Notes: a model not told the origin generated them from the sequence alone. A DNA stretch of 38,239 bases from Rikenellaceae bacterium (GCA_015059955.1 SUZK01000011.1:1-38239), one strand, 5' to 3'; positions 15,601-24,120 are shown, counted from the stretch's first letter. Numbers and translations: made by a program.

Positions 15601-16080
15601 TTATCGTGCTGAACCATTCGATGGGTCGGCAACAACCATATTCTTGTCGATACGCAATGTTACGTTGCCCTCAATCTCGATAAGGAGCGATGTCTCGTGT
15701 ACCTCCTTGATAGTGCCGTAGATACCACCAGCGGTGATAATCTTATCACCCTTCTTAAGACCATTGCGGAACTCCTCCATCTGCTTGCGACGCTTGCGCT
15801 CTGGACGCCACATGAAGAAGTACATGATGAGAATCATCGCACCAATCATAATCCAGAATGACCATGGGCTGCCAGCAGGCTGTGCCTCTGTCGTGTCAAC
15901 AGCCTCGCCACCTGAGTTAGCCGCAACCTGGGTTGTTGTGGTCTCCTTGCTACCTGCATCCTCGCCAGTCTGGGCACCAGCAACACCAGCCTCAGAAGAA
16001 GTTGTATCACCTGTCTCGCTGATAGCTACAACGGCATTGGGATCAGCATTCTGAAGATCGTCGATAAATAGTAATTCCAT
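15601..16080 (-). CDS. yajC: YajC-family preprotein translocase subunit with long N-terminal extension
   Basis: YajC associates with SecDF-YidC and SecYEG in the inner membrane. The C-terminal part (about 73-159) is a standard YajC: one membrane helix (FWIMIGAMILIMYFFMWRP), a basic RKRRKQMEEF stretch, and the KKGDKIITAGGIYGTI motif. The first about 70 residues are a Ser/Thr/Glu/Ala-rich low-complexity segment absent from the paralogue at 16263-16520. It has its own promoter (16126-16156). The two yajC copies are highly similar in the core at DNA level and lie in tandem, so one arose by duplication. Start at 16080 is the only good ATG upstream of the helix. Confidence 0.92.
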   Translation of the reverse strand: MELLFIDDLQNADPNAVVAISETGDTTSSEAGVAGAQTGEDAGSKETTTTQVAANSGGEAVDTTEAQPAGSPWSFWIMIGAMILIMYFFMWRPERKRRKQMEEFRNGLKKGDKIITAGGIYGTIKEVHETSLLIEIEGNVTLRIDKNMVVADPSNGSAR

Positions 16081-16125
16081 AGTTTTCTATACTTTAATTG
16101 TTATACACTTGCATCAATCGAATGG

Positions 16126-16156
16126 CAAATGTAGTATAAATTATTAAAACCGCAAA
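16126..16156 (-). promoter_or_regulatory. Promoter of yajC1
   Basis: On the minus strand, TTTG at 16153-16156 and TACATTTG at 16126-16133, with a 19-nt gap. Confidence 0.75.
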
Positions 16157-16213
16157 ATAAATGGCTCTTTCGACCATATTATGACCCATACGGCGAAGCC
16201 GTAAGATATGAAA

Positions 16214-16247
16214 GATGGGGTGTCAACCTCGCTGCTGACACCCCATC
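16214..16247 (-). terminator. Terminator-like hairpin after yajC2
   Basis: A perfect 12-bp stem (16214-16225 with 16236-16247) and 10-nt loop, immediately downstream of the yajC2 stop, with a short U-rich tail on the minus strand. Confidence 0.75.
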
Positions 16248-16262
16248 TATACTCGGTTAGGC

Positions 16263-16520
16263 CTACTGCATGATACCCTGTGTTGGGTCACCTACAACCA
16301 TGCCCTTGTCGATACGGAAGGTTACGTTGTGGTCAACCTCGATAAGTAGGGTGGTCTCGCCTACCTCGCGGATGGTACCGTAGATGCCACCTGCTGTGAT
16401 GATCTTATCACCCTCCTTTAAACCCTTGCGGAACTGCTCCATCTGCTTGCGACGCTTGCTCTCAGGACGCCACATAAAGAAGTACATGATGAGGATCATC
16501 GCAATAATCATTATCCACAT
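16263..16520 (-). CDS. yajC: YajC-family preprotein translocase subunit (short copy)
   Basis: An 85-residue YajC that begins directly with the membrane helix (MWIMIIAMILIMYFFMWRPE), followed by SKRRKQMEQF and EGDKIITAGGIYGTIREV. Length is typical of a minimal YajC. It closes the nusB-DUF1573-yajC gene set, a common Bacteroidota arrangement, so this is probably the ancestral copy. The neighbouring yajC1 is the extended duplicate. No sign of decay. Confidence 0.92.
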   Translation of the reverse strand: MWIMIIAMILIMYFFMWRPESKRRKQMEQFRKGLKEGDKIITAGGIYGTIREVGETTLLIEVDHNVTFRIDKGMVVGDPTQGIMQ

Positions 16521-16564
16521 AATTCTCGAAATTTTTAAGGTTAATATTATATCTATTTATCTTA

Positions 16565-16972
16565 TTATCTTACTATCTCGGCACTCATCCATATCGCCAC
16601 CTTGACACTCTTATTTGAGGTCTCGATGCTCAGGTAGTTGCCCACCGAGCCCCACTCGCCGCGCGAGTCATAGGTGATGGTTACAACTCCTTCCTCGCCT
16701 ACGCCAATAGCCCTCTTTGGGAGGTCGAGCCATATGCAACGGCATGTAGCCTCGTAATCGAGTAGCGCGATAGGAGTGTTGGTGGTGTTCTTGAAGGTTA
16801 TTGTTCGCGACACTGTATCTGAGTACTTTACATCGCCAAACTCAACCATCACCTCAGCTACTTTGCCCTCGGTTAGGTCACCGCGTAGTCCATGTGGCTC
16901 TTCGGCCATGGCGCATACGCCCGCAGTGAGTAGCAGGGCGATAGTAGCAACAATCTTACCAACGAGATTCAT
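16565..16972 (-). CDS. DUF1573 periplasmic protein
   Basis: A 135-residue exported protein with a signal peptide ending near AMA-EE. The remainder is one DUF1573 beta-sandwich (Ig/ASH-like), seen in FGDVKYSDTVSRTITFKNTTNTPI followed by YEATCRCIWLDLP, where two cysteines sit near the position typical for the family. The Cys20 in the signal peptide is preceded by Val, so lipidation is unlikely but possible. The gene lies 9 nt after nusB and upstream of yajC2 in the same transcript. Function of the family is unknown; a role in envelope assembly is only suggested by position. Confidence 0.85.
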   Translation of the reverse strand: MNLVGKIVATIALLLTAGVCAMAEEPHGLRGDLTEGKVAEVMVEFGDVKYSDTVSRTITFKNTTNTPIALLDYEATCRCIWLDLPKRAIGVGEEGVVTITYDSRGEWGSVGNYLSIETSNKSVKVAIWMSAEIVR

Positions 16973-16981
16973 CGCCTTGGG

Positions 16982-17917
16982 TTAAAGTAGTCCGCGGCCG
17001 CTCTTCTTAATACGACCATTCTCGGTAAGCTCGGCAACAATCTTGTCGAGTACGCCATTAACAAAGGTGCTGCTTGTGGGCGATGAGTAGTGCTTGGCAA
17101 TATCAATCCACTCGTCAAGGGTCACCTTAACTGGTATGCTCTCAAATGTGGTGAGCTCGGCAATGGCTATGGTGAGGATAAGATTATCCATAAATGCTAT
17201 GCGCTCGACATCCCAGTTCTGTGTGTACTTGTCCACAAGCTCCTGGTTGTCGTCGTACTGCACCAGTGACTTTACGAGCAGCGTCTTGGCAAAGTCGAGG
17301 TCATCGTCGCTCTTGAACTTAGGCAGGAGCTTAACGTCGGTATGGCTCTGCTTGAGGTTAGATATGGTGCGGATGACCATATAGAGGGCAAAGCTTATGT
17401 CGTCGTTCCACATCAACGACATCTCGTCGAGAGTCTCGGCCAATGCCTCGTCATCGTCGAGTGAGGTGTAGAAGGCCTCGACAAACTTGCGGTCGTCGGT
17501 GAAGGTGCATATCGACGCCGACATATACTCCTTGTAGTAGTCTGCCTCAATCATACGGCCATAGATACCCTTGACGAGGTCTGCATGGCGTGCCCACGAT
17601 AGCTTGCGGCATGCGAGCGCGTCGTTGACAGCGTCGGATGTAGCAAGGAGGTTTACCACCTTGTTGTCGACAAAACGACGGTTAGGGTTAAGGTCCTCGT
17701 ATGTGGGCAGTTTCTTCTGGCGTGCCAACTCCTGACGGCTCTCGGCATAGCGAGCGACGTCAACGACGAGTGACATCATCAAAAGGTATAGGTCATAGGC
17801 TTTATCAATAGATTCCACGAGGTTCTTCTCCGAAGCCTTGAGGCTGTCAGAACCCGACTTGAGATGGGCATAAAGGCACTTGGTGACCTTCACACGGAGT
17901 AATCTTCGACTCAACAT
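16982..17917 (-). CDS. nusB: Transcription antitermination factor NusB (long Bacteroidota form)
   Basis: NusB binds boxA RNA with NusE (S10) to keep RNA polymerase processive on rRNA operons. The 311-residue product opens with SRRLLRVKVTKCLYAH, which matches the NusB R-x-x-R/K RNA-facing start, and ends with the NusB fold core: WDVERIAFMDNLILTIAIAEL, then IPVKVTLDEWIDIAKHYSSP and STFVNGVLDKI. Bacteroidota NusB is about twice the length of the E. coli protein because of an inserted or extra N-terminal helical region, as here. First gene of the nusB-DUF1573-yajC2 operon. Confidence 0.93.
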   Translation of the reverse strand: MLSRRLLRVKVTKCLYAHLKSGSDSLKASEKNLVESIDKAYDLYLLMMSLVVDVARYAESRQELARQKKLPTYEDLNPNRRFVDNKVVNLLATSDAVNDALACRKLSWARHADLVKGIYGRMIEADYYKEYMSASICTFTDDRKFVEAFYTSLDDDEALAETLDEMSLMWNDDISFALYMVIRTISNLKQSHTDVKLLPKFKSDDDLDFAKTLLVKSLVQYDDNQELVDKYTQNWDVERIAFMDNLILTIAIAELTTFESIPVKVTLDEWIDIAKHYSSPTSSTFVNGVLDKIVAELTENGRIKKSGRGLL

Positions 17918-17954
17918 ATTATGAACTTGTTTCTACAATTTTGCAAATGCTCGG

Positions 17955-17985
17955 CAAAGATACGAAAAAAAGTTGAACGAGCAAA
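17955..17985 (-). promoter_or_regulatory. Promoter of nusB operon
   Basis: On the minus strand, TTTG at 17982-17985 and TATCTTTG at 17955-17962, with a 19-nt gap; start codon at 17917. Confidence 0.8.
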
Positions 17986-18114
17986 GGGCAAAGAGTAAAG
18001 ATTGCGTTGTATGCCTTTGTATAGATGATAAACGAGGGGTGTTGGAGCTTGCTCACAAGTGTCAAACCTCTCATCGCACCCCACAACCGCGAGGTTGTAA
18101 GTCTTTGCGCTAAA

Positions 18115-18148
18115 CAAAAAAACGACCTACGCCAAAACGTAAGTCGTT
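18115..18148 (-). terminator. Terminator of tmRNA
   Basis: Stem AACGACTTACG/CGTAGGTCGTT on the minus strand, one G-U pair, followed by a run of T, a few bases after the tmRNA 3' end. Confidence 0.88.
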
Positions 18149-18152
18149 AGAG

Positions 18153-18553
18153 TGGAGGTGGCGGGGGTCGAACCCGCGTCCAAACAAGGAACCCCAGAGC
18201 TTTCTACATGTTTAGCCAACCGTTTGATCCTTCTCCTCGAGCCAGGCAGGCGGCAGCCAACCCCGAGGCCCAGCCCCTAAATCTCGCACAACAACCGAGG
18301 CACATGTTGCGCTATCTCTTAATTGATGATACCCCATAATGATTGGCCGTTAAAGAGCGGAACGACCTCTCGGGATACTCGTCATGCGACCTCCTTGGGT
18401 CACGCGATTAAGCCAATTTTCCCAGAAAATTAGGCAGCGAGTGCGTAATTGTTATTGCCATTTATAGCTTGAGTGTTGCGATTTACGAGACCCCACACAA
18501 TGCTCGACATGCTTACAATCGAATTCTACCTGCTGTCAAAACCGGTCACCCCC
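18153..18553 (-). ncRNA. ssrA: Transfer-messenger RNA (tmRNA)
   Basis: One-piece tmRNA of about 401 nt that rescues stalled ribosomes with SmpB. The 5' end GGGGGTG pairs with CACCTCC at the 3' end (one G-U), followed by discriminator A; CCA is not encoded. The T-arm contains GGTTCGACCCC. The tag frame at 18430-18459 reads GNNNYALAA then TAA, giving the tag (A)GNNNYALAA, with the ALAA ending recognised by ClpXP. Ends were set from the 7-bp acceptor stem. Confidence 0.97.
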
Positions 18554-18628
18554 TGTTTGAAGATGGCGGATATGTTCTTTATTGGCTTCTATGTCTCTCT
18601 TTTTGGTTGCTTACTGTTTTAATAGCTC

Positions 18629-18649
18629 GGCAATAGATCAACTATTGCC
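18629..18649. other. Hairpin in tmRNA/ftsE spacer
   Basis: Perfect 8-bp stem GGCAATAG/CTATTGCC with a 5-nt loop, between the divergent tmRNA and ftsE genes. No T-run follows; role unknown. Confidence 0.5.
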
Positions 18650-18772
18650 TCGCTCTTAAAAGCACAATCAACTCAAAAATAGCCTTGAAAGAACCTTCCT
18701 ATTCGCACAGCGATATATCTATCGAAGTGATATTTTTATTGCTACAAATGCGATGCAAATGTAACAATTATT

Positions 18773-18802
18773 TTTGCATTACACAAAAAAATGTTATTTT
18801 TG
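18773..18802 (+). promoter_or_regulatory. Promoter of ftsE-like gene
   Basis: TTTG at 18773-18776 and TATTTTTG at 18795-18802, gap 18 nt. It shows that the first ATG of the long reading frame (18774) cannot be the start. Confidence 0.7.
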
Positions 18803-18827
18803 CATGATTATAACCCGAAACGCATTG

Positions 18828-19574
18828 ATGACAATGGAGCAGTTTGAGTCGAACAACCAGCCCGTGATAGAACTTAAGGGCGTATCTATATATCATGGTG
18901 AGTCTCCCCGTGTGAACGAGGATAATGACCTTGTGCTATCGAATGTCAACCTCACGGTGGAGGATGGCGAGTTTGTCTACCTTATTGGTCGCGTTGGCTC
19001 AGGTAAGAGCTCTATGCTCAAGGCTCTCTATGCCGAGGTCGATATTCACGAGGGTGAGGCCCATGTCGTTGGCTTCGACCTGCGAAAGATTAAGCGTAAG
19101 CAAATCCCATTGTTGCGCCGCTCTATGGGCATTGTCTTCCAGGACTTTCAGCTACTTGTCGACCGCAATGTCTTCCTCAATCTGTACGATGTAATGCGTG
19201 CCACAGGCTGGCGCCGTGAGGAGGATATTCGTCGTCGTATCGACGAGGTGCTCACGATGGTGGGGTTAGAGCATAAGTGTTACAAGATGCCTTTCGAGTT
19301 GTCGGGAGGTGAGCAGCAGCGACTCACTATTGCACGCGCCCTGCTCAACCATCCGCGCCTTATCCTCGCTGATGAGCCTACGGGAAACCTCGATCCGTTG
19401 ACCGCTGAGGGCATCATGGAGATCTTCCATAATATCGCCAAGAGCGGCTGTGCTGTGGTTATGTCGACACACAACATCGCCCTTATTGATCAGTTCCCAT
19501 CGCGTACTATCCTCTTCGCTCAGGGCCATATCTCGGAGGTCGATGTTAAGTCGCTTACGGCATCTGCGAAGTAG
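18828..19574 (+). CDS. ftsE: FtsE-like cell-division ABC transporter ATPase
   Basis: The 248-residue ATPase has Walker [10 protein letters not shown] at 54-62, the FtsE-type Q-loop [10 protein letters not shown], signature LSGGEQQR and Walker [13 protein letters not shown], followed by the switch histidine in MSTHN. FtsE with membrane partner FtsX controls septal peptidoglycan hydrolases. No ftsX is adjacent; in Bacteroidota the two genes are often apart. The promoter lies within the 5' extension of the reading frame, so start is 18828 or the in-frame ATG at 18834. Some members of the same ATPase group (LolD) are close relatives, so the symbol is probable rather than certain. Confidence 0.85.
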   Translation: MTMEQFESNNQPVIELKGVSIYHGESPRVNEDNDLVLSNVNLTVEDGEFVYLIGRVGSGKSSMLKALYAEVDIHEGEAHVVGFDLRKIKRKQIPLLRRSMGIVFQDFQLLVDRNVFLNLYDVMRATGWRREEDIRRRIDEVLTMVGLEHKCYKMPFELSGGEQQRLTIARALLNHPRLILADEPTGNLDPLTAEGIMEIFHNIAKSGCAVVMSTHNIALIDQFPSRTILFAQGHISEVDVKSLTASAK

Positions 19575-19577
19575 TAT

Positions 19578-20063
19578 TTACCCCTTTGATTTGAGATATT
19601 CTGCCACGATGCGTGCCGCCGTGGCTACATACTCGGCACACGGACGCTTGCGGTAGTACTCTGCTGTGCGCTCCGAGGGCATGGCACTCTCGGCACGCTC
19701 GGCCATAGGCTCTAATCCCAATAGACGTCGGCATACAATATCGCCATTCTCGAGGCGGAACTGTTCTGCAAAGTGCTGTACAAGAGCGTAGTTAGCCTTG
19801 CGCTCCTCCATATTTTTGGGGTCGACAGAGGGAGATATTGAGCCAGCCACTAATGACATGCCGCTGACCGTTCCGCATACCTCACGCATACGCCCCATAC
19901 CTCCACCAAAGGGGGCAGCGATGCGTGCTATGGTTGTCGTATCCATACCCATTACATCATCAAAGGCCATGGCGACGGCTTGTGCGCAGTTGTATCCGCT
20001 TGTGAAGTAGCTGCGTGCGCGCTCCACACGCTCATCGACATCTATTCGTATTGTCCTATTCAT
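19578..20063 (-). CDS. C_GCxxG_C_C family protein
   Basis: A 161-residue protein with the family cysteine pattern: C26 in YNCAQAV, then GGGMGRMREVCGTVSG, VCRRLLG, and CAEYVATAA near the end. The family is thought to be redox- or metal-related, and no reaction is established. It is convergent with ftsE (3-nt gap) and divergent from the HSDR_N gene; a TATCTTTG -7 box lies at 20086-20093. Function left open. Confidence 0.88.
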   Translation of the reverse strand: MNRTIRIDVDERVERARSYFTSGYNCAQAVAMAFDDVMGMDTTTIARIAAPFGGGMGRMREVCGTVSGMSLVAGSISPSVDPKNMEERKANYALVQHFAEQFRLENGDIVCRRLLGLEPMAERAESAMPSERTAEYYRKRPCAEYVATAARIVAEYLKSKG

Positions 20064-20071
20064 AATTTTTG

Positions 20072-20093
20072 TATATTTGCAACGACAAAGATA
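20072..20093. promoter_or_regulatory. Divergent overlapping -7 boxes
   Basis: Plus strand TATATTTG at 20072-20079 serves the HSDR_N gene; minus strand TATCTTTG at 20086-20093 serves the C_GCxxG_C_C gene. The two promoters face away from each other and overlap, so they may compete. Confidence 0.6.
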
Positions 20094-20119
20094 GACAATA
20101 ATTTGTTAACAAACCAACG

Positions 20120-20566
20120 ATGTCGTACCCTAAACTGAACTATCCCGCTATTAGACTGCGTGCGCGACATACGGCAAATGGCAAGACGGAGGTCTTCGAT
20201 GCTGTGCGTGGCAGATGGCTGGTGCTCACACCTGAGGAGTGGGTGCGTCGCCATGTCGTGGAGTTCTTGCGTACGGAGTGCGGCTTTGCACCTCAGCTTA
20301 TTGTCGAGGAGTATCCTGTTGCTATCAATGGCATGTCGCAACGCGCCGATATCGTTGTCGTGGGGCGTGATGCTTCACCCTTGGTTGTCGTCGAGTGCAA
20401 GGAACCATCGGTAAAGATTGATGGTGGGGTGTTGGCGCAGGTGGTGCGCTACAACTCGGTGCTTGGCTGCCGCTATGTGGTAATTACAAATGGTGTGGAT
20501 ACCTATTGTTACATGTGTGATGGTGGCGAATATAGGCCCATTTGCAGCTTCCCGCATGCCGAATAA
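20120..20566 (+). CDS. Solo type I restriction HsdR N-terminal-like nuclease domain protein
   Basis: The 148-residue protein matches the HSDR_N-type PD-(D/E)xK nuclease fold: E at about 74 in VEEYP, then RADIVVV and VVVECK form the D...ExK active site, followed by a Q-rich helix (LAQVVRYNSVLGCRYVVITNG). No helicase or specificity subunit is nearby, so it is not a classical restriction enzyme. Stand-alone copies like this are common in Bacteroidota and of unknown function; DNA repair or decay are possibilities. It lies upstream of panC, which has its own promoter. Confidence 0.85.
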   Translation: MSYPKLNYPAIRLRARHTANGKTEVFDAVRGRWLVLTPEEWVRRHVVEFLRTECGFAPQLIVEEYPVAINGMSQRADIVVVGRDASPLVVVECKEPSVKIDGGVLAQVVRYNSVLGCRYVVITNGVDTYCYMCDGGEYRPICSFPHAE

Positions 20567-20641
20567 CCAATAATTTGCTATAATGAGCACCTCGTTAGCC
20601 ACTTTTTCACACTCTTTTCTTGCTATCTTCATTTTAGTTTG

Positions 20642-20649
20642 TAACTTTG
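20642..20649 (+). promoter_or_regulatory. -7 box of panCD
   Basis: TAACTTTG, 21 nt before the panC start; upstream TCTTG near 20618-20622 is a weak -33. Confidence 0.6.
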
Positions 20650-20670
20650 TCGCATCATTCGTAAACGAAT

Positions 20671-21507
20671 ATGAAAGTAGTAAACAGAGTAGCTGACCTA
20701 AACGCAGCATTGAGCAACTGCCCTAAGAGTGGCGTTGGCTTTGTGCCCACGATGGGCGCACTGCACGCAGGACACCGTTCGTTGGTGGAGCGTGCGCGTA
20801 AGGAGAACGATATCGTTGTAGTTAGTGTCTTCGTAAACCCTACGCAGTTCAATGATAAGAACGACCTGAAAAATTATCCTCGCACTCCTGAGGCCGACTG
20901 CGCCGTGTTGGAGGCTGCAGGTGCCGATATAGTCTTCATGCCATCGGTCGAGGATATATATCCTGAGCCCGATACCCGCGTGTTCGACTTCGGCCTTATC
21001 GACAAGGTTATGGAGGGTGCTACACGCCCAGGCCACTTCAACGGTGTGGCACAGGTGGTAAGCCGACTCTTCGCGTTAGTTAACCCTCGCCGTGCATACT
21101 TCGGTGAGAAGGACTTCCAGCAGATTGCCGTTATCAAGGCTATGGTCGAGCAGCTTAATATTGATGTAGATATCGTCGAGTGTGCTATCGTTCGTGGTGA
21201 GGATGGTCTCGCCCTCTCATCGCGCAACGAGCTGCTAACACCTGAGCACCGCGCTGCCGCACCACACATCTACGCCACTATCAAGCAGTGCGCCGAGAAG
21301 ATGCAGACGATGACACCTGCCGAACTTACAGCATGGGTTGTTGAGAACATCAACGCAAATCCACTTCTTAAGGTGATATATTTTGAGGCTGTCGATGCTC
21401 GCACCATGCAGAAGGTTGAGAGCTGGAGCGATGCTGAGCGTATTCAGGGTTGCTGTGCAGTGCAGGCTGGCGAGATACGCCTCATTGATAATATTAAGAT
21501 TAAGTAA
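20671..21507 (+). CDS. panC: Pantothenate synthetase
   Basis: PanC joins pantoate and beta-alanine with ATP to give pantothenate, the precursor of coenzyme A. The 278-residue product shows the nucleotidyltransferase motifs: [10 protein letters not shown] at 26-35 (HxGH class), [14 protein letters not shown] and [10 protein letters not shown] (KMSKS-equivalent). Length is typical. It is followed 11 nt later by panD, which makes its beta-alanine substrate. Confidence 0.97.
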   Translation: MKVVNRVADLNAALSNCPKSGVGFVPTMGALHAGHRSLVERARKENDIVVVSVFVNPTQFNDKNDLKNYPRTPEADCAVLEAAGADIVFMPSVEDIYPEPDTRVFDFGLIDKVMEGATRPGHFNGVAQVVSRLFALVNPRRAYFGEKDFQQIAVIKAMVEQLNIDVDIVECAIVRGEDGLALSSRNELLTPEHRAAAPHIYATIKQCAEKMQTMTPAELTAWVVENINANPLLKVIYFEAVDARTMQKVESWSDAERIQGCCAVQAGEIRLIDNIKIK

Positions 21508-21518
21508 ACGCCTGAGCT

Positions 21519-21869
21519 ATGTTTATCGAGAGAATGAAATCGAAGATTCACCGCGTGCGTGTTACCGAGGCGAATCTAAACTATGTGGGTAGCATCACCA
21601 TCGACGAGGATTTGATGGATGCTGCTGGTCTTATCGAGGGCGAGAAGGTGCAAATCGTCAATAATAACAACGGCGAGCGTATCGAGACTTATGTTATTCG
21701 TGGCGAGCGCGGTAGTGGTTGTATCTGCCTCAATGGTGCTGCTGCACGCAAGACCGCGGTGGGCGATATCGTCATTATCATGGGCTACGGCTTTATGGAC
21801 TTCGAGGAGGCTAAGACCTTCCAGCCTAAGGTTATCTTCCCCGACGAGCGTACTAATCGACTTCTTTAA
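21519..21869 (+). CDS. panD: Aspartate 1-decarboxylase precursor
   Basis: PanD decarboxylates aspartate to beta-alanine using a pyruvoyl group made by self-cleavage. The processing site G24-S25 is present in YVGSITID, and the [22 protein letters not shown] segment holds the conserved active-site region. At 116 residues it is slightly shorter than the E. coli enzyme. It is coupled to panC and followed by a terminator. Confidence 0.96.
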   Translation: MFIERMKSKIHRVRVTEANLNYVGSITIDEDLMDAAGLIEGEKVQIVNNNNGERIETYVIRGERGSGCICLNGAAARKTAVGDIVIIMGYGFMDFEEAKTFQPKVIFPDERTNRLL

Positions 21870-21886
21870 TTGATATGGTGTAAATA

Positions 21887-21930
21887 GTTGAGCCACTCGA
21901 TGTTGTGTCGAGTGGCTCAACTTCTTTTAT
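21887..21930. terminator. Bidirectional terminator panD/trx
   Basis: A perfect 14-bp stem (21887-21900 with 21908-21921), 7-nt loop, with a T-rich plus-strand tail. It separates convergent panCD and the thioredoxin gene. Confidence 0.88.
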
Positions 21931-21933
21931 GCG

Positions 21934-22293
21934 TTATCGCAATAGCTGCTCATCTATGGTTTCGAGCAGCTGTGCCTTGCTGAACGCGCCCATTGTTCTA
22001 AGAGGCTCGCCTTGCATTGGGATAAATAGTAGGGTGGGTATCGAGCGTATCTGGAAGAGGTCCGATAGCTCCTGCTCCTCGTCTACGTTTACCTTGTAGA
22101 TGTCGACCTTGCCCTCAAGCTCCTTTGCCACCTCGTCGATGATTGGCGATAGTCGCTGACATGGGCCGCACCATGGTGCGAAGAAGTCAATTAATGCGGG
22201 GCGCTCGCCAATAAAATGCCACCCCTCGGCTAACTTGTCTATTTTTGCTATGCGGCGCTCGAAGCCGCCCTTTGTTAAATGTATTGCTGACAT
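21934..22293 (-). CDS. trxA: Thioredoxin
   Basis: A 119-residue thioredoxin with active site W41-C42-G43-P44-C45 in APWCGPCQRL and the cis-proline segment RSIPTLLF. No signal peptide is visible, so it acts in the cytoplasm as a disulfide reductase. The N-terminal about 25 residues are slightly extended relative to E. coli TrxA. Monocistronic, with a good promoter at 22337-22367. Which thioredoxin paralogue this is cannot be told from the sequence. Confidence 0.93.
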   Translation of the reverse strand: MSAIHLTKGGFERRIAKIDKLAEGWHFIGERPALIDFFAPWCGPCQRLSPIIDEVAKELEGKVDIYKVNVDEEQELSDLFQIRSIPTLLFIPMQGEPLRTMGAFSKAQLLETIDEQLLR

Positions 22294-22336
22294 AATATCT
22301 ATCGTTTTAATTGTTGTACGTTATCTCTATCGCTTG

Positions 22337-22367
22337 CAAATATAGGGCAATATTATGACTTTGCAAA
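22337..22367 (-). promoter_or_regulatory. Promoter of thioredoxin gene
   Basis: On the minus strand, TTTG at 22364-22367 and TATATTTG at 22337-22344, gap 19 nt. Confidence 0.8.
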
Positions 22368-22428
22368 TCGGAAATTTTTATCTCACTATTAGCCTCGCTG
22401 ATAGTATATTAGTTTTGTGCTAATTTAT

Positions 22429-22459
22429 TTTGTCAGTTGGCGATTATTTGCTACCTTTG
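22429..22459 (+). promoter_or_regulatory. Promoter of K2
   Basis: TTTG at 22429-22432 and TACCTTTG at 22452-22459, gap 19 nt, 20 nt before the K2 start. K2 is thus transcribed independently, unlike K1. Confidence 0.8.
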
Positions 22460-22479
22460 TTAAACTATAAACCGACAAT

Positions 22480-24120
22480 ATGATGGATGTAAGAGATTAT
22501 TCACTACAACCCAATACCGAACTTCAGAGTGGCCGTTACCGCGTTCTTCGCACCCTCGGCTGCGGAGGCTTTGGCATCACCTATCTTGCGGAGCAGGTGT
22601 TAGCCGAGCGCAAGGTATGCATCAAGGAGTTCTTCCCTAAGGAGTACTACAACCGCGACGAAGATTCGCGTAGCATATCTCTTGGTTCGCAGGGTAGTGC
22701 CGAGGTTATGGGGCGATATAAGGATAAGTTTATCAAGGAGGCTAAGACCATAGCCCGCCTCGACCATCCCAGTATTATCCATATCCACAATGTCTTCGAG
22801 GAGAACAATACGTGCTACTACGTTATGGAGTATATTGAGGGCGAGTCGCTTAGCGATATTGTCAAGCGTCGTGGCGCTCTCACCGAGACAGACGCGGTGC
22901 GCTATATCCGCGAGGTAGCAGCGGCATTAGAGTATATCCACGAGCGCAAGATAAACCACCTCGACGTGAAGCCCGGAAATATCATGGTGCGCCGCGATGA
23001 CAACCGCGCCATATTGATAGACTTCGGCCTCTCGAAGCACTACGATAATGCAGGAGAGCAGACAAGTTCTACACCTGTGGGTATTAGCCACGGCTTTGCT
23101 CCTATCGAGCAGTATAAGCAGGGTGGCGTTAGCTCCTTCTCGCCTACGACCGATATATACGCCTTGGGCGCTACATTGTACTACCTCGTTACGGGCAGCG
23201 TTCCGCCATCGGCTACCGATGTTGGCGAGGAGGGTCTGCCTACACTACCTAAGCACCTCTCGTCGTCGCTATGCAAGGTCATAGAGGTATCTATGTCCTA
23301 CTGGCGTAAGGATAGGCCACAGACAATCAAGGCATTTGTAGCTTTGTTGGATGGTTGTGGCGCGTCGACGATGGCTGTTGCTGATGAATCGACAGTTATA
23401 TCTACTGCAGCGTCTGATGATGAGAAAACAAAGATTGTCACTCCACAGCCAACGCCACAACCAAAGATTGAGCGACCTAAGTCTAAAACACCAATTGAGC
23501 CCAAATCAAAGCACAAGAGAAGCCGTTGGTGGTTGTGGCTCCTTATCTTGTTGCTAATTGGTGGTGGCGCATGGTTTATTTTTGGTGATAATAAAGGAAA
23601 AAAAACAGAGAAAGTCGTATTGCCAGAGACCTCTACCACATATAATGTTGGCGACTACTATAATGAGAATGGCAAGCAGGGTGTTGTCTTCGAGGTATGG
23701 GATAAGGGTCGCCACGGTAAGATTGTTAGCTTGGATGAAACAATATTGCAGTGGTGTACTGAAGAGCAAGATGATAAGGAAATTGTATTAGGTTTGACAG
23801 ATGAGAGTGATGGTAAGGCGAATACCGATAATGTGATGCAGCGAGGAGATAGCGACCAATATCCCGCCTTTGTTTGGTGTCGCAATAAGGGCGAAGATTG
23901 GTATCTTCCGGCTATAAATGAGTTGAAGACTATATCCAATAATAAGTCAGCGATTAATTCCACACTGGCTGAATATGGTACTGGACTTAATGATTATTGG
24001 CATTGGTCGTCAACGGAGTATGATGAGTTCTGCGCGTGGTATGTCTATATGTACCGTGGCTACACCTCCAACTACAATAAGTACAACAACAGCTATGTGC
24101 GCGCTGTCTCCGCTTTTTAA
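22480..24120 (+). CDS. Transmembrane Ser/Thr kinase with variable DUF1566/Lcl_C-like sensor (K2)
   Basis: The 546-residue protein has a bacterial PknB-type kinase domain with Gly loop LGCGGFGITY at 26-35, K49 in IKEFFP, catalytic D162 in HLDVKPGN, D181 in DFG and an APIEQY activation-loop end. A Pro/Lys-rich linker leads to a membrane helix at about 350-368. The helix and the periplasmic DUF1566/Lcl_C-like domain are nearly the same as in K1 in protein and DNA, whereas the kinase domains are only distantly related (K1 has FGSVYKA and HRDLKPQN). The variable region is at 24040-24093. The start may be 22480 or the next ATG (22483). Role inferred: receptor kinase for an external ligand. Confidence 0.9.
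   Translation: MMDVRDYSLQPNTELQSGRYRVLRTLGCGGFGITYLAEQVLAERKVCIKEFFPKEYYNRDEDSRSISLGSQGSAEVMGRYKDKFIKEAKTIARLDHPSIIHIHNVFEENNTCYYVMEYIEGESLSDIVKRRGALTETDAVRYIREVAAALEYIHERKINHLDVKPGNIMVRRDDNRAILIDFGLSKHYDNAGEQTSSTPVGISHGFAPIEQYKQGGVSSFSPTTDIYALGATLYYLVTGSVPPSATDVGEEGLPTLPKHLSSSLCKVIEVSMSYWRKDRPQTIKAFVALLDGCGASTMAVADESTVISTAASDDEKTKIVTPQPTPQPKIERPKSKTPIEPKSKHKRSRWWLWLLILLLIGGGAWFIFGDNKGKKTEKVVLPETSTTYNVGDYYNENGKQGVVFEVWDKGRHGKIVSLDETILQWCTEEQDDKEIVLGLTDESDGKANTDNVMQRGDSDQYPAFVWCRNKGEDWYLPAINELKTISNNKSAINSTLAEYGTGLNDYWHWSSTEYDEFCAWYVYMYRGYTSNYNKYNNSYVRAVSAF
24040..24093 (+). other. Putative DGR variable region of K2
   Basis: Counterpart of 15384-15437. Many codons are AAC, TAC, AAT or AGC, close to what an AAY-rich template would give. 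All 17 differences from K1 fall at codon positions 1 and 2. It is followed by the shared GTGCGCGC segment, which would be a reasonable GC-rich homing-initiation site. Confidence 0.72.

Noticed and set aside
16263..16520. Short yajC as a truncated pseudogene
   Set aside because: The helix, basic stretch and GDKIITAGGIYGTI core are complete and the length is normal for YajC.
17911..18117. 68-codon minus-strand open frame before nusB
   Set aside because: It overlaps the nusB promoter and has no family resemblance.
20120..20566. Type I restriction-modification system
   Set aside because: Only an isolated HsdR-N-like domain is present; no helicase, specificity or methylase gene is nearby.
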